This document shows, one piece after another, positions 14,001 to 23,756 of a stretch of 64,000 nt of DNA (position 1 is its first letter; the number at the start of each line of letters is the position of its first letter). Position numbers and translations under genes: made by a program. The notes below the pieces were generated by a model. That model had not been told where the DNA came from and searched no databases. It saw nothing but the letters and a program-made list of their open reading frames with translations. This stretch comes from Calycina herbarum (lineage: Eukaryota > Ascomycota > Leotiomycetes > Helotiales > Pezizellaceae): positions 744,001 through 808,000 of the forward strand of contig LLEY01000002.1 in NCBI GenBank assembly GCA_001414485.1, given 5' to 3'.

Positions 14001-14365
14001 TTGGATTGCCAAAAAGTGTTGGCATTGTCAAGAACACAACCTTGTATTTCCGCCCATGAAGCCATTCTGTGGTGTTTCCCTCATTCAAACGGATCCGACG
14101 CCTTCCTAGTTGAGCTGGAATCCTGTCAACCTCAAAAGGACCAGACGGAATCCTTGAACCAAACCTACCTCTTGTTGGGAAGAGCGCAGGCGTCTAATGT
14201 TTGGAGCATTTTTGGCGACAACCCGAGAATCGCACAATGTGTGGGAGAAGGAACAACCTGCGACCTTCGTCAGATTACGGTAACCGCTTGGGACTGGAAA
14301 GCCTTTGAATTATTTGAAGTATGGGAGCTAACAATGTTGGTCAAAGGAGACTCTAGAGGTAAGTT
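14001..14365 (+). other. open coding segment, copy B (function unknown)
   Basis: An uninterrupted frame of about 120 codons ending LTMLVKGDSR immediately before a GTAAGT donor at about 14362. It contains NGSDAFLVELESC, SNVWSIFGDNPRIAQCVGEG and TAWDWKAFELFEVWELTML. The same pieces are recognisable but broken by stops in copy A (6959..7440). It may be an internal exon of an old gene whose 5' and 3' exons I could not define. No domain recognised. Confidence 0.35.
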
Positions 14366-16042
14366 TTTCTCTCCCTTTTCACGACAGAATGATGCTCACG
14401 GCCTGTCCTAGCCCGTATCATGCACACCACAGAACCGGCCAACGGTTCACTTGCATGAGCGTGGGGTGGACTTAAAAAGGAAGGTTGATAGATAGGCCAG
14501 TGCCAAACTTCTCCAATTTCTTCGAGATAGAGCAAGATTCCTGCATTGTATTTTTCTTTATTTTCGATTTTGTTTTCGTGATCTCAAACCAGAGAGAGCA
14601 ACGACGATGTCGTTCGTCCCTTTGAAAAGGCGGGGCACCAGGTCCGAGCTCTCAAAGGGATCGAATCGTGACAAGAATATCAACTTCGAATAATACCCTT
14701 CGAGAAGAATCTGGAGATCTGAGGAGGAAACAGAGAGACTGTACGCTAGAAGCCTAGCACCTGGAGAGTAACATCTCTCTCCTCTTCTTTTAACAAGCCT
14801 GAAACCCCTCGCAATTTTTTGAATCTCTGGAAATGTCTTTTAAGCGTCTCTGTTTCCCTCCCTTTGCTTGCCCGATCTCATACCTAGCGATGAAGTATCA
14901 AAACCCTCACCACTAGCGATGGGAGAGAACAGAAAGTACATTAAAGTGAAATAAAATGGCACCCTAGACTCGCAGGGTCCCAGTCGAGCGACACAGCTCA
15001 GCGTACCTACTCAGGCAAACTGTAGCTTGTCGCTCGACAATCCCTTTCTCTCGAATATCGCAGTCTCAACAATTCCAAAATGATATAGAAGGCGCTGTGT
15101 TCTCATACTCTGTTCTTCTGTGAGAAAAAAGGGAGGGCATGTTTGTGAAAATTTTGTCATTGTTCATGTTCATGCGGATGATTGGGTATGGAAGACCCAA
15201 TGTGAAATCTGAAGGGGTCGCTCTGTTTTATATATGATTTCTGCAAGCCATTTGTTTATCAATTGCACTTTGTATCTGCATACTGCATCTTCTAGCCCCT
15301 TTCGTACACATACATTGATTAGAGCGTTTGGTGTAACTGGAGAACCGTGCCCAGACACATGAGGCTCTCAGTAGTCGGACGTAAAAATATGGAGCCTTTA
15401 CGCCTCAATTGTCTCTTTCAATGTCAATGCGTCTTGTTCCCCTCCGAAAGCGCCTTTGGTGCTTGAGATAGAGGACAAATTCGCCGCGAAAGGAGGCTCA
15501 TCAGAACTATTTATCAGGAAAATCAAATTTTCTATATGCCAGTGTATTATTAAAGTAGAGTTTTGCTCATGTTTGCTGCCTTTATTGTCAAGGAAACCCC
15601 ATGTTTATCATGAAAAGGAGACCTACTAGGCCACCAAATGAACATCTCTTACCAACTCTTGTCTTCAGTTTACTCGTTTGGCCCCAGTTCTGTGCCCTGT
15701 CCTCCGCCGTTTATACCCTGAAAAGCACGTACCAGCGAGCATACTTATGGCGAAAGGGAGTACGGTTTCCGAGGACGTGTCGCATGCCATGATCGCTACG
15801 AACCCCCGCAATTTCGCGGTCCTATCTGTTGAAGGTTTATACCAACCGTGAACTAGAACAAATATTTCCTTCTCAAGCTCTTTTCCAAGCGCATTCCTCT
15901 GTGGAGTCCTTCCCAACTCTTAGTACGAGTGCGTTCCCCACACCGCGCAGCCCTCTACCAACCGACGCGTTAATCTTAAAGTAGTCGGTGACAAAGGACA
16001 ACACCCCACCAAACAAGTCGACATTTGCCATCAACGAACAAC

Positions 16043-16375
16043 ATGCCATCCTCTCCACATCCAAGCAAGTTTGGTCCCCATGGTGGCGGGAGTAAGAATA
16101 ACGGTCAGTTAAAATCTCGGAGACAATGAGAAGAATGGGATAAGAATTAACGAGATAGCAGGGCAAAGACACCCACAGCGACAGCCTGAGCAAAATCCCC
16201 CACCAAGAACAACAAGTTGGGGAATAATTAGCAAGCCAAAAGGGCCCAGGAAACCAGTATGTGTTTAATTTCAATTCCTTCGAGAAATCTCTCATTATAG
16301 CGTATGCTAATCTTCTCTGGGCAGTTCCCGGATGAATCGGAGCAACCAGCCCCTCAGACGAACGAGGCCGAGTAA
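16043..16375 (+). CDS. small three-exon gene, copy B (68 aa, unknown)
   Basis: Exons 16043..16103, 16162..16256 and 16325..16375, phases 1 and 0, total 207 nt. Intron 1 is 58 bp with a GTCAGT donor, a GAATTAACG branch-like site and an AGCAG acceptor; intron 2 has GTATGT and GGGCAG. The product starts MPSSPHPSKFGPHGGGSKNN, has a Gln/Pro-rich middle, TTSWGIISKPKGPRKP and an acidic tail ending NEAE. It is paralogous to 9176..9558: exon 1 has exactly the same length (61 nt), and exon 2 differs by 9 nt, so the frame is kept. Small, charged, without signal peptide or transmembrane segment. Function unknown. Confidence 0.52.
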
Positions 16376-17999
16376 TTGCAACATGTTGGTTCTGACAACC
16401 AGCCATCAATGAACACGTTCTGCCAAGTTGCCTCCATTTGCTCCTTCTTGCGAGAAACCGCGAATCAAAGCGACAGTACGCCCCAATAACCAACGATCAC
16501 ACGCCATTCCCCCCCCCCCCCCCAAAAAAAAGACATTATACATTGGAGCATATCTTAGCATATTTCAGAACATTCCGGCTTTTTTATTTCTTCATACAAA
16601 TTTGCGAGACAGCAGCGTCTTCGCAAATATCACTTTGATGAATTACTTTCTCGAAAACTGGCGTTCGAAGGCACCGGAAAACACGCAATAGTTTATTCCG
16701 TTGCCCCTCTCCAGTCTATATTTTTGGAATAAACAGGGGTTATAATAACGTATTTGAAAATGAAAAAAGCGTAGGAACCGGATGTTGGTTTCATTCATTC
16801 TTTCCATATATAGGAAAATTAATGACCTCCAATAACCTTAATTGGGGAATTTTGATTATTCCATCTTCTGTGGAAGCTTTGAATTTTTATTTGACAAAGT
16901 AGCTCGCTGTACTTGAACCTTAATCGACGTCTAACTATATACATGTTTTGCTTACAATTGTCTATATACCGCCTCAAGAAAGCATGTAATTCATAAACTG
17001 GACTGGAAATGGCTATACAAAAGCATATAAATACATGTGTCAAAAACATGAAAGACTGACGTTATTTCGGCCCGCTTATAGTTGCTCAAGCTCAAGCTTT
17101 CAACCCGTTTTCAGGATCTGCTATGAACAATATCATTGGATGCTGATTCACACGAATCCAACACACCACCCACACCTTTGCCAAACCACTGCAGGATATT
17201 CACTACGGCCAACCTTTTCTCGGCCCAAGCGGCACCATCTTTTACTGGAGGCTCCGTAACATAAATAGATCTTACTCCTATCGTATTTGGGTCTTGCAGC
17301 GCTTGCCTGACCCCCTTCTTCGCTCTGAATCCTCTTTCCTGACCGAAATTTTTACCTTTATTTCCAAAATTCGGTTCCTCTAAAGTTGACAGCAGGTTCA
17401 AACTGGGAGAATCATGTCATGTTGTCACGCAAGTGACAGTCATGGTCATCCACGTCGCTGGGGAAATGGATTCAAGTCCTTCCGGAGACAACCCTTTTCT
17501 CGGGTATGAGATGGATCCCATGACACAGCAAACCACAACAAGACATCAATTCTTTCCAAACTCCAAGATCCAAAAGAAGGACCCGAGAATACAAACATCA
17601 AGACCAGAACAACCAAATCTTCATAACTTCAGCCTCGTCAAGCTGCTAAAGTTCAATAAAGAATTGTAATACAAGATCTTCCCTCTCAGCGACCAATTCG
17701 CGCGCAGTGCGGGGGTATTGCTGAAGAAGGGTGTGGTGCCTTGTCTGAGGATTGGAAGTCAGCATTGATGCCATGCTTCGAGGCCACAATTTAACGACGA
17801 AGATAGGGCTTTTTGGAGGCTGTGGTAGTATCTTGCCTGATTTCAATCCCAGGCTGACTCGACGTGGTCCTTGCCGCTGTAGATTTCTGCCCAACAGCAT
17901 GTGCGGTGTGAGATGATGTATTTGTATATAGGTCGAATGTTCGGCTGGCAGACATCGAGAAGGCTCTACTACAGTTCTTCATTGATTTCCCCATTCAAG
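16376..17999. other. intergenic, no gene recognised
   Basis: Includes a 15-base C run followed by A's (16509..16531) and short open frames at 17111..17401 (minus) and 17646..17900 (minus) with no family resemblance. The last part is the upstream region of the DUF6594 gene starting at 18000. Confidence 0.45.
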
Positions 18000-19563
18000 A
18001 TGACTTCTTCAAGAGAATCTGCTTCAAGACTACGCAACTTGGAGACTCCTAGACCATCAAGTTGCCCTCCTGTGGGTCGGGCCGAGCCGACACTGTCCCC
18101 CTTTCTACCGGACCCGCGAAGCGAACTTTATTCACCTAGCCTTGATGGTGGCCCACGAAACAACCCGGGAGTTCCATTCGTGGTCAATATTGAGGGACCT
18201 ATCGAACAAAGAGAGGCCAGAAATCAGTATCACCGGGTGCAGTCTAATGAAGTTGATCTACTACCATTGCAATCTTGCTCAGCGGCCATTCCAGCCGTCA
18301 ATGGACCACAAAACGAACAGCAAGGTTGGTTATCAACTCTCAGTCTCGCATAAAATATACTAATTGAAAAAATTCTTTAAACAGACATCAAACATTTTAC
18401 CGCCCTCCGCCGATTTTTCGCTCGAAGGAAGGGACAGGCTGCCGATGTTGCAGGTGAAACACGAGGGAATCTTGTTAACAAAGGATACAAGCAAACAAGG
18501 CACGAAAAACGTATGCATCGCACAACAACTGTTATCATGATCTATACTGATCAAGTCTGTGCCAGTCGAGGAAGACTTCCAGGAAGGAATCCCCCAACTC
18601 GCCTGGTTGCTCGACAATAACGACAGCTTTTGTATACACCGTAGATTCGGTTCCATTGCATCCCGCATTCTTGTAGGGAAGCAAATGGAGTTAGATCAAC
18701 TAATCAAGAAATTAAAAAAGCTTGATGCACTGGACGCAACCGAAGCGACAAGTACCAACACAAAACAAAGGCTGCGCAGTCTTAGTCCATATGGGAACGT
18801 AGAGAATTGGGATAATGAGCAGAAAAACATAATGGCAGACTTGGAGATAAAGTTGGAGTCATACTGTAGGTTATGGATGAAGACAGCCAACTGATAACAT
18901 GATGGAAATGCTGACATGCCACTTGCATAGACGATCTCTTTCTCAAGTATGTCAATGTCAAAGCTCTGGGTGAGGTGCCAGATCATAATTACCAAAGCGT
19001 TATGAACTGGGTAGATGAACATCGCCCTCTTGTAAGCAAGTACGATGACTACCTCCGTCTCAGAGATGACTTTGTTTCCGGTGAAAAATTCAGAGCCAAG
19101 CTATCAACCAAGCTAGGAGACAAGTTTCAGAAATATCTGGCGAGAGTTGATGTATCGTATCTCAAGGTGTGTTTATTGTAAAATCGATGCAAAGGTGTGA
19201 TAATGGAGAAAGAAAGTACTAACATGGCTGCCCCAGAGACCATTCCAAGACGACGTTAAGAGCAAGACTACAAGCGATCCCGCCATTTTCCATGGCTCTC
19301 AACTCCTTATGAAGGTTGCAGAACTGGTGCTGGGTATCCTCATAGTCGCAGTCATCCTCATTCCTGTACTCCTGATATTCCTTCTCGATATTGGCCCTGG
19401 CTTCAGAGCAATAATCGTCGTCCTATCTGTACTTGCATGCTTGGCCCTTTTGGTGGTGCTTGTGGATATAAGCGAGCAAGAAATCTTTCTCTGTATCGCT
19501 GCATACACAGCTATCTTAGTTGCCATTTTAGGAAGTACGATGAATGTGAGAGTCGGAGCATGA
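18000..19563 (+). CDS. DUF6594-family membrane protein (complete)
   Basis: Exons 18000..18324, 18385..18510, 18566..18865, 18931..19166 and 19237..19563, phases 1,1,1,0, encode 437 aa. The N-terminal ~110 residues are Pro/Ser-rich. Exon 3 starts the DUF6594 domain (EGIPQLAWLLDNNDSFCIHRRF), followed by a helical, coiled-coil-prone MELDQLIKKLKKLDAL. Exon 4 continues it. Exon 5 begins RPFQDDVKSK and holds three hydrophobic helices: LVLGILIVAVILIPVLLIFL, AIIVVLSVLACLALLVVLV and EIFLCIAAYTAILVAI. This is the standard layout of the family: a soluble helical domain, then C-terminal membrane anchors. The exon 1 donor is GTTGGT, the weakest junction. No biochemical function is established. Confidence 0.78.
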
Positions 19564-20628
19564 GACATGGACTCAGAGGTGGACGAGGCCTCGGGAAGTT
19601 AATTTGGGTCGAGGGTGGAAAAGCGGGGCGTTCTTGCCTTCTCGTGGCAGTCTGAGTTGGGAGCGATGTCGAGTCTCTGGCCTAACGTGGACCCTCCTTA
19701 GCGCGACTATAACCGCCCCCCCCCCCCCCCCCCCTCCTCAGATTCCTTCATCCAAAAATATTATGGCATCAATTTTTCAAAGCGTCAATCGAGTAGCGCG
19801 CGGCACTGGTATTTTTTTTTGGGGGGGGGGGCGAATTCAACCTCAATATCGAGCGTTTCGACACTGTATGTCCTCGCATCACAACTCCTTTCCTCCTCCA
19901 TCGTATCTTTTCGAAGGGCTCTCCTTTCTCAGGGATTCTTTGGGTTGATGGTCGTAGTCGTCGCATTTATTTTCTTTTGGGGCTCTTCCTTCTGTTGCCT
20001 GCGCGTCACGGCGCTATTTTGTTAGCTATTTTCTACTTTACACAAAGAGGGATCTCTAGTCACATTACCAAAGTTTGTTCACTCGCAATGATTGTTCTTC
20101 TGCCTTCTGAGATGACTCTAGAGCACCGAAAGGACTTCCTTGAAGTCGCGTCGTGCTGTTTGATTGCCTTACAAAAACGGTCACAGCTCCTAAGGCCAAA
20201 ATTCACGTGCCTGTGTTATTTTTGGTCTTTTGTCTTTCTTTTCATCCATAAAAGATTTCGAAAATAGTTCTTAATTTCATGTTCTTGCCTATTGCTTCTA
20301 TTCTTGATTGATGGGTCTGGTGCTTGTTGTGGTTTCTTGTCTCTGCCATCTGACCTGCCTCCCTTTTTGAAAAACAATTGAGACTTTTAATTCTCAAGCC
20401 AATAATATATCTTGCATGAACATCACAAAGGATCTTTGAGCCCAAAACATTTTATCACTAATATGAAAAGATCGCACACTTTGCTATTAACTAGGTAGGC
20501 ATCTCCATCAAACAGATTCATGAAAGAATGACACCTGAAAGCTTTCCTGTTCTTACAACTATTATCTCCCTTTCCTTTACGTATATATCAAATCTATCTT
20601 AATCCATGAAATTGAACACTGCAAGACC
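19564..20628. other. intergenic with homopolymer tracts
   Basis: No gene seen. Contains a 19-base C run (19716..19734) and T9G11 (19812..19831). An AT-rich TATATATC-like sequence around 20582..20589 may serve the gene starting at 20629. Confidence 0.5.
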
Positions 20629-21330
20629 ATGCCAAGAACACCTTCTCTCAAATCGCAAGATACCAGCGTTCCGTTCACCATGGCTTCATGGGTGCCACCT
20701 CAACACACTCCAATGACCAGCTTCCCACAATATCCGCCAATGATTCAAGGAACCTACTCCACAACACCAGAAATCGAAGAAGCCTTCGGAACCAAATCAA
20801 GCCTCAACATCCAAGATCTCCCTCTCCCAGGAGCCTACCCCCTATCCCTATGTCCCCATTGCAAAGGGCACAAATACGGCTTCACACGCTACTTCCACAA
20901 CACCTTGATCTTCTCAACGCCACCCCACCAACTCCTCCCATATATCGAACAATCATACATTCTCCGAAATCGACTCCAAAGTCTTTTCTTCTCCTACGGA
21001 AAACACCGCGCTACAAGTCAACCCCAGGATGTGGAGAGAGATGTCCATTCTTGGACAAATGATGTGCAGTGTTTGATACGGGCTGTCTTTGAATTTGCGA
21101 GGAGGGAAGGATTTGAGTTGATGGAGGGAAAGGCAAGAAGTGAGGGGTTAATTGAGTGGATGAGGGGAGTTGTGGAGTGGTTTTTTGGTGGGAGTATGGG
21201 GGGTATGGAGAAGACTCAGGTTGATGTTCTGTTGTTCGAGTTTAGGAAGTTGTGGGAGAGGATTTGGGTTGGATTTTTGGAGGATCAGAGGACGGCTGGG
21301 GAGGGAGGCAAGGTTGGAGAGAGTCACTGA
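20629..21330 (+). CDS. orphan hypothetical protein, 233 aa, intronless
   Basis: A single uninterrupted frame with a TATA-like sequence about 45 bp upstream. The N-terminal ~60 residues are Pro/Thr-rich. A CPHC pair at about residues 79-82 is followed by KGHKYGFTRYFHNTLIF, and the C-terminal half is amphipathic helical (DVQCLIRAVFEFARREGFEL; QVDVLLFEFRKLWERIWVGF). The CxxC has no clear partner, so metal binding is not claimed. Met18 (MASWVPPQ) is an alternative start. No signal peptide or membrane segment. I do not recognise the family. Length, composition and stop-free coding make it a likely real gene. Confidence 0.6.
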   Translation: MPRTPSLKSQDTSVPFTMASWVPPQHTPMTSFPQYPPMIQGTYSTTPEIEEAFGTKSSLNIQDLPLPGAYPLSLCPHCKGHKYGFTRYFHNTLIFSTPPHQLLPYIEQSYILRNRLQSLFFSYGKHRATSQPQDVERDVHSWTNDVQCLIRAVFEFARREGFELMEGKARSEGLIEWMRGVVEWFFGGSMGGMEKTQVDVLLFEFRKLWERIWVGFLEDQRTAGEGGKVGESH

Positions 21331-22360
21331 TGTATCATCATGAGTGTTGCTGAAAAGAGAAACTTGAAATATCAGCTCTCCGTCGACTTTTCATCTCTGG
21401 ACTGCCCTTGGGCAATAGGCTTGCTTTGTAACAAATTTCTCAGAAACTCAACAGGAAAGGCACTCGGTTATTCTCCCCCTCATGTTCTTCTTATCTTAAA
21501 AGTCACCAATAGCTTACGCAATGTCATTTTCTTGGGGGTGGAGAAAGTCGGCATTGATTGATTGAGGATTAGGTAGGAAATCTGGAAAGAGCTTGGGAAT
21601 TTGAATACTAGATTGATTTCGTTATTCAATCATAAGTAAAGATTCTTGTAACACCTTACTAGGGGAGGATTTGGAAAAAGTTAGGGATAGTTTCTGGAAG
21701 GTTTTGGAGGTACACCATATGCCCAGATTCCACCTAAAAACATAGTGTGCATGTTAGTTCGTGTACATGTACACTCTGAGAGGAATATTTGGTCTCTGTG
21801 AAGTCCGCATTCTACGTCACTCACTCCTTGGCTTCCCCGTATTCTTCAAAACAATCTCGTATTTCCATCATCAATACCCGAAGCCAAGACGTCAGGTACC
21901 GCTTAATCATCCCTAGTACGCTTTTTATATTAAGAACTACCGGGCACTTCCCCATATCCTTGTACCCCGCCACAGGCAATTCCCGTTTATATGCATATCA
22001 TGGTAGTCCAAATCCCGTGGTAATGTGGCTTTCAGCCAATCATATTGTATGTTACACTAAAATCCCTGTTTTTCTCTCAACGTGTTGAGGTGCTGCCTAA
22101 TGGATACGAGGGGAGGTAATACGCACCTAGTAAGAAATCAAGAGGAGGTCGTGCGTTTTACATGGTTAGATGTAGAATGGTTGTCAATTCCGTTCTTTTG
22201 GGTCTGTGTTGAGGTACTGGGGGAAGTACCCTTTCGGCCCGCTGACACTGGTGGTACCAGGAAGAGTACGAAATGTCAAGGTGATTGACTAGTTAGTTCA
22301 CGTTGTTGGTTGGTGAACCGACTGCTGTGGCGTGGGATTTTTAAGCTTATGTCGGATTCT
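21331..22360. other. intergenic, no gene recognised
   Basis: 3' flank of the orphan gene and 5' flank of the secreted-protein gene. Contains a perfect 14-bp palindrome GTGTACATGTACAC (21761..21774). The short frames here are not convincing. Confidence 0.5.
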
Positions 22361-22370
22361 TATATATAAG
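22361..22370 (+). promoter_or_regulatory. TATA box of the secreted-protein gene
   Basis: TATATATAAG lies 114 bp upstream of the ATG at 22484, followed by a CT-rich, A-poor leader containing ACACAACATCATTCTCACAC, typical of a highly expressed fungal promoter. Confidence 0.6.
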
Positions 22371-22483
22371 TCCCAACCTCCCTCCAACTACACAACATCA
22401 TTCTCACACTTCTCTATCACTATCATCTTCACCCACCCACACTCACTATCTCATCTTCAGTGCTTTGAAAGGTCAACTCAAAA

Positions 22484-23390
22484 ATGGCACCAATAAAATC
22501 CCTTCTCCTAGCCACAATGGCAACACTCGCTTCGGCAGATCTCTTCACCCTCACTGTTTCCCAGCCCGGTGGTCCTTTGAATGGCAAGAAAATCGATGCT
22601 GCTGGGAATGCTTTCTATGTTGGACTTGAGGAGGTAGGTGTTCTCCGAGCTCTTTCATTTTGGGGAGGTTGAACTTCGTTTCCTTGGGACAGATACCTCG
22701 GTTGAGCGATTTTTGGAAGTGACAATACTAACTTCGGGATCTCTCACAGCCCGCTACTTATTGTCCTACACAGGTGGAACCTAACTGTCCTGTTGTTACC
22801 GGGACTGTGTTTGCTACTGCTATTGATAGTCTTTGGGTATGTATTTTAGTTTATTTTTCTTCTTGTGGGCTTAGGATTCGGACACTCGGGGTTGGGATGA
22901 GAATGTTGTTGGATCGTGATCTTGTCTGGCTTTTGACTTGGTTTCGGGGAGAAGTTTCTAGTCCCGAATACTGATGTGAATTCTTTTAGGTCGAAGTACC
23001 AGGCGGACAACGAACATACGTCCGTTCCGAAGGACCCCTAGGATTCACACAAGCTCATTCAGCTTCCATTCCCCCAGGATCTTTCCAAGGAGGTTGGGTT
23101 AACCTTACAGTCTTCGATCTCCCACCTGAGACTCTGCATTTGTACACTTGGCAACAGGAGGGTGCCGGTAAAGGTATGTATACTCCACCTAATTGGTTGC
23201 AAAAATATAGGATAGTAAGAATATAAACTGATAAAGTATAGGTGTTGCACTTTGCCCCACTGCTACTGATGGCGTCCTTCAAGTCAACGTTCTGACTCCG
23301 GGGTTTGTGAGAACCGATTGTACTGAGGTTTTGGGTTTCAAGCCAGTTACCCAGACCACGAATGATTTCGGGGCTTGGCAGTATACATAA
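22484..23390 (+). CDS. secreted IgE-binding-protein-like small protein (189 aa)
   Basis: Exons 22484..22633, 22750..22836, 22990..23173 and 23242..23390, phases 0,0,1. The signal peptide is MAPIKSLLLATMATLASA (about residues 1-18). The mature part follows the fungal IgE-binding-protein-like pattern: INAAGN-like segment (here IDAAGNAFYVGL), TYCPT, PNCPV..GT, VPGGQRTYV, GPLGFTQAHSASIPPGS, ALCPT, TDCTEVLGF and the terminal GAWQYT. Four cysteines (TYC, PNC, ALC, TDC) could form two disulfides. Members are abundant extracellular proteins of filamentous fungi; some relatives are described as allergens or as plant-response-inducing proteins, but no activity can be read from this sequence. Two decayed relatives lie at 33.5 kb and 35.5 kb. 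Confidence 0.85.
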
Positions 23391-23756
23391 AGGGGGGGGA
23401 CGAATTCTTGAGAATGGGGATGATGAAGCATCGTGATGGAGTTGAAAATGGAGGGGCGAGTCTTTAGTAGATTTGAAAGGTTTGAGAGGATGGGGGTTTT
23501 TCGGTCAGGAAGTTCAGGTGGGAAACTAAAAGAATTTTGGAATTCGAAGGTTAGACAGTTTTATTCATCACTCAGTCATATGTAAGCCTAACTAGAATGT
23601 TGTTAAATCATGGTTTCCAAGAATTTCGTACATCTTATTTTTCCTTTTTGCATGCTTGTATGAATTCAGAATTTTCTATAATTGGCTTGATCTTACAAAA
23701 TATCCTACAGTTCCTAAAACCAATGCTTCCTCCTCAAATTAAACTATTTACAAACC
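23391..23756. other. 3' intergenic region
   Basis: No gene seen. Convergent 3' flanks of the secreted-protein gene and the hydrolase-zinc-finger locus. Confidence 0.5.

Larger units (their letters stand above)
13350..16380. repeat. diverged direct segmental duplication, copy B
   Basis: Second member of the pair described at 6400..9560: same order, same orientation. Copy B preserves a longer uninterrupted frame in the 14.0-14.37 kb segment than copy A and ends with the 68-aa small gene. Boundaries are approximate. Confidence 0.65.

Noticed and set aside
15873..16493. 206-codon frame on the minus strand
   Set aside because: It lies antisense across the 68-aa spliced gene, whose exon structure is conserved between paralogues. 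The antisense frame has no counterpart in copy A.
21761..21774. Perfect 14-bp palindrome GTGTACATGTACAC
   Set aside because: Isolated short palindrome with no repeat elsewhere in the window and no clear promoter position.
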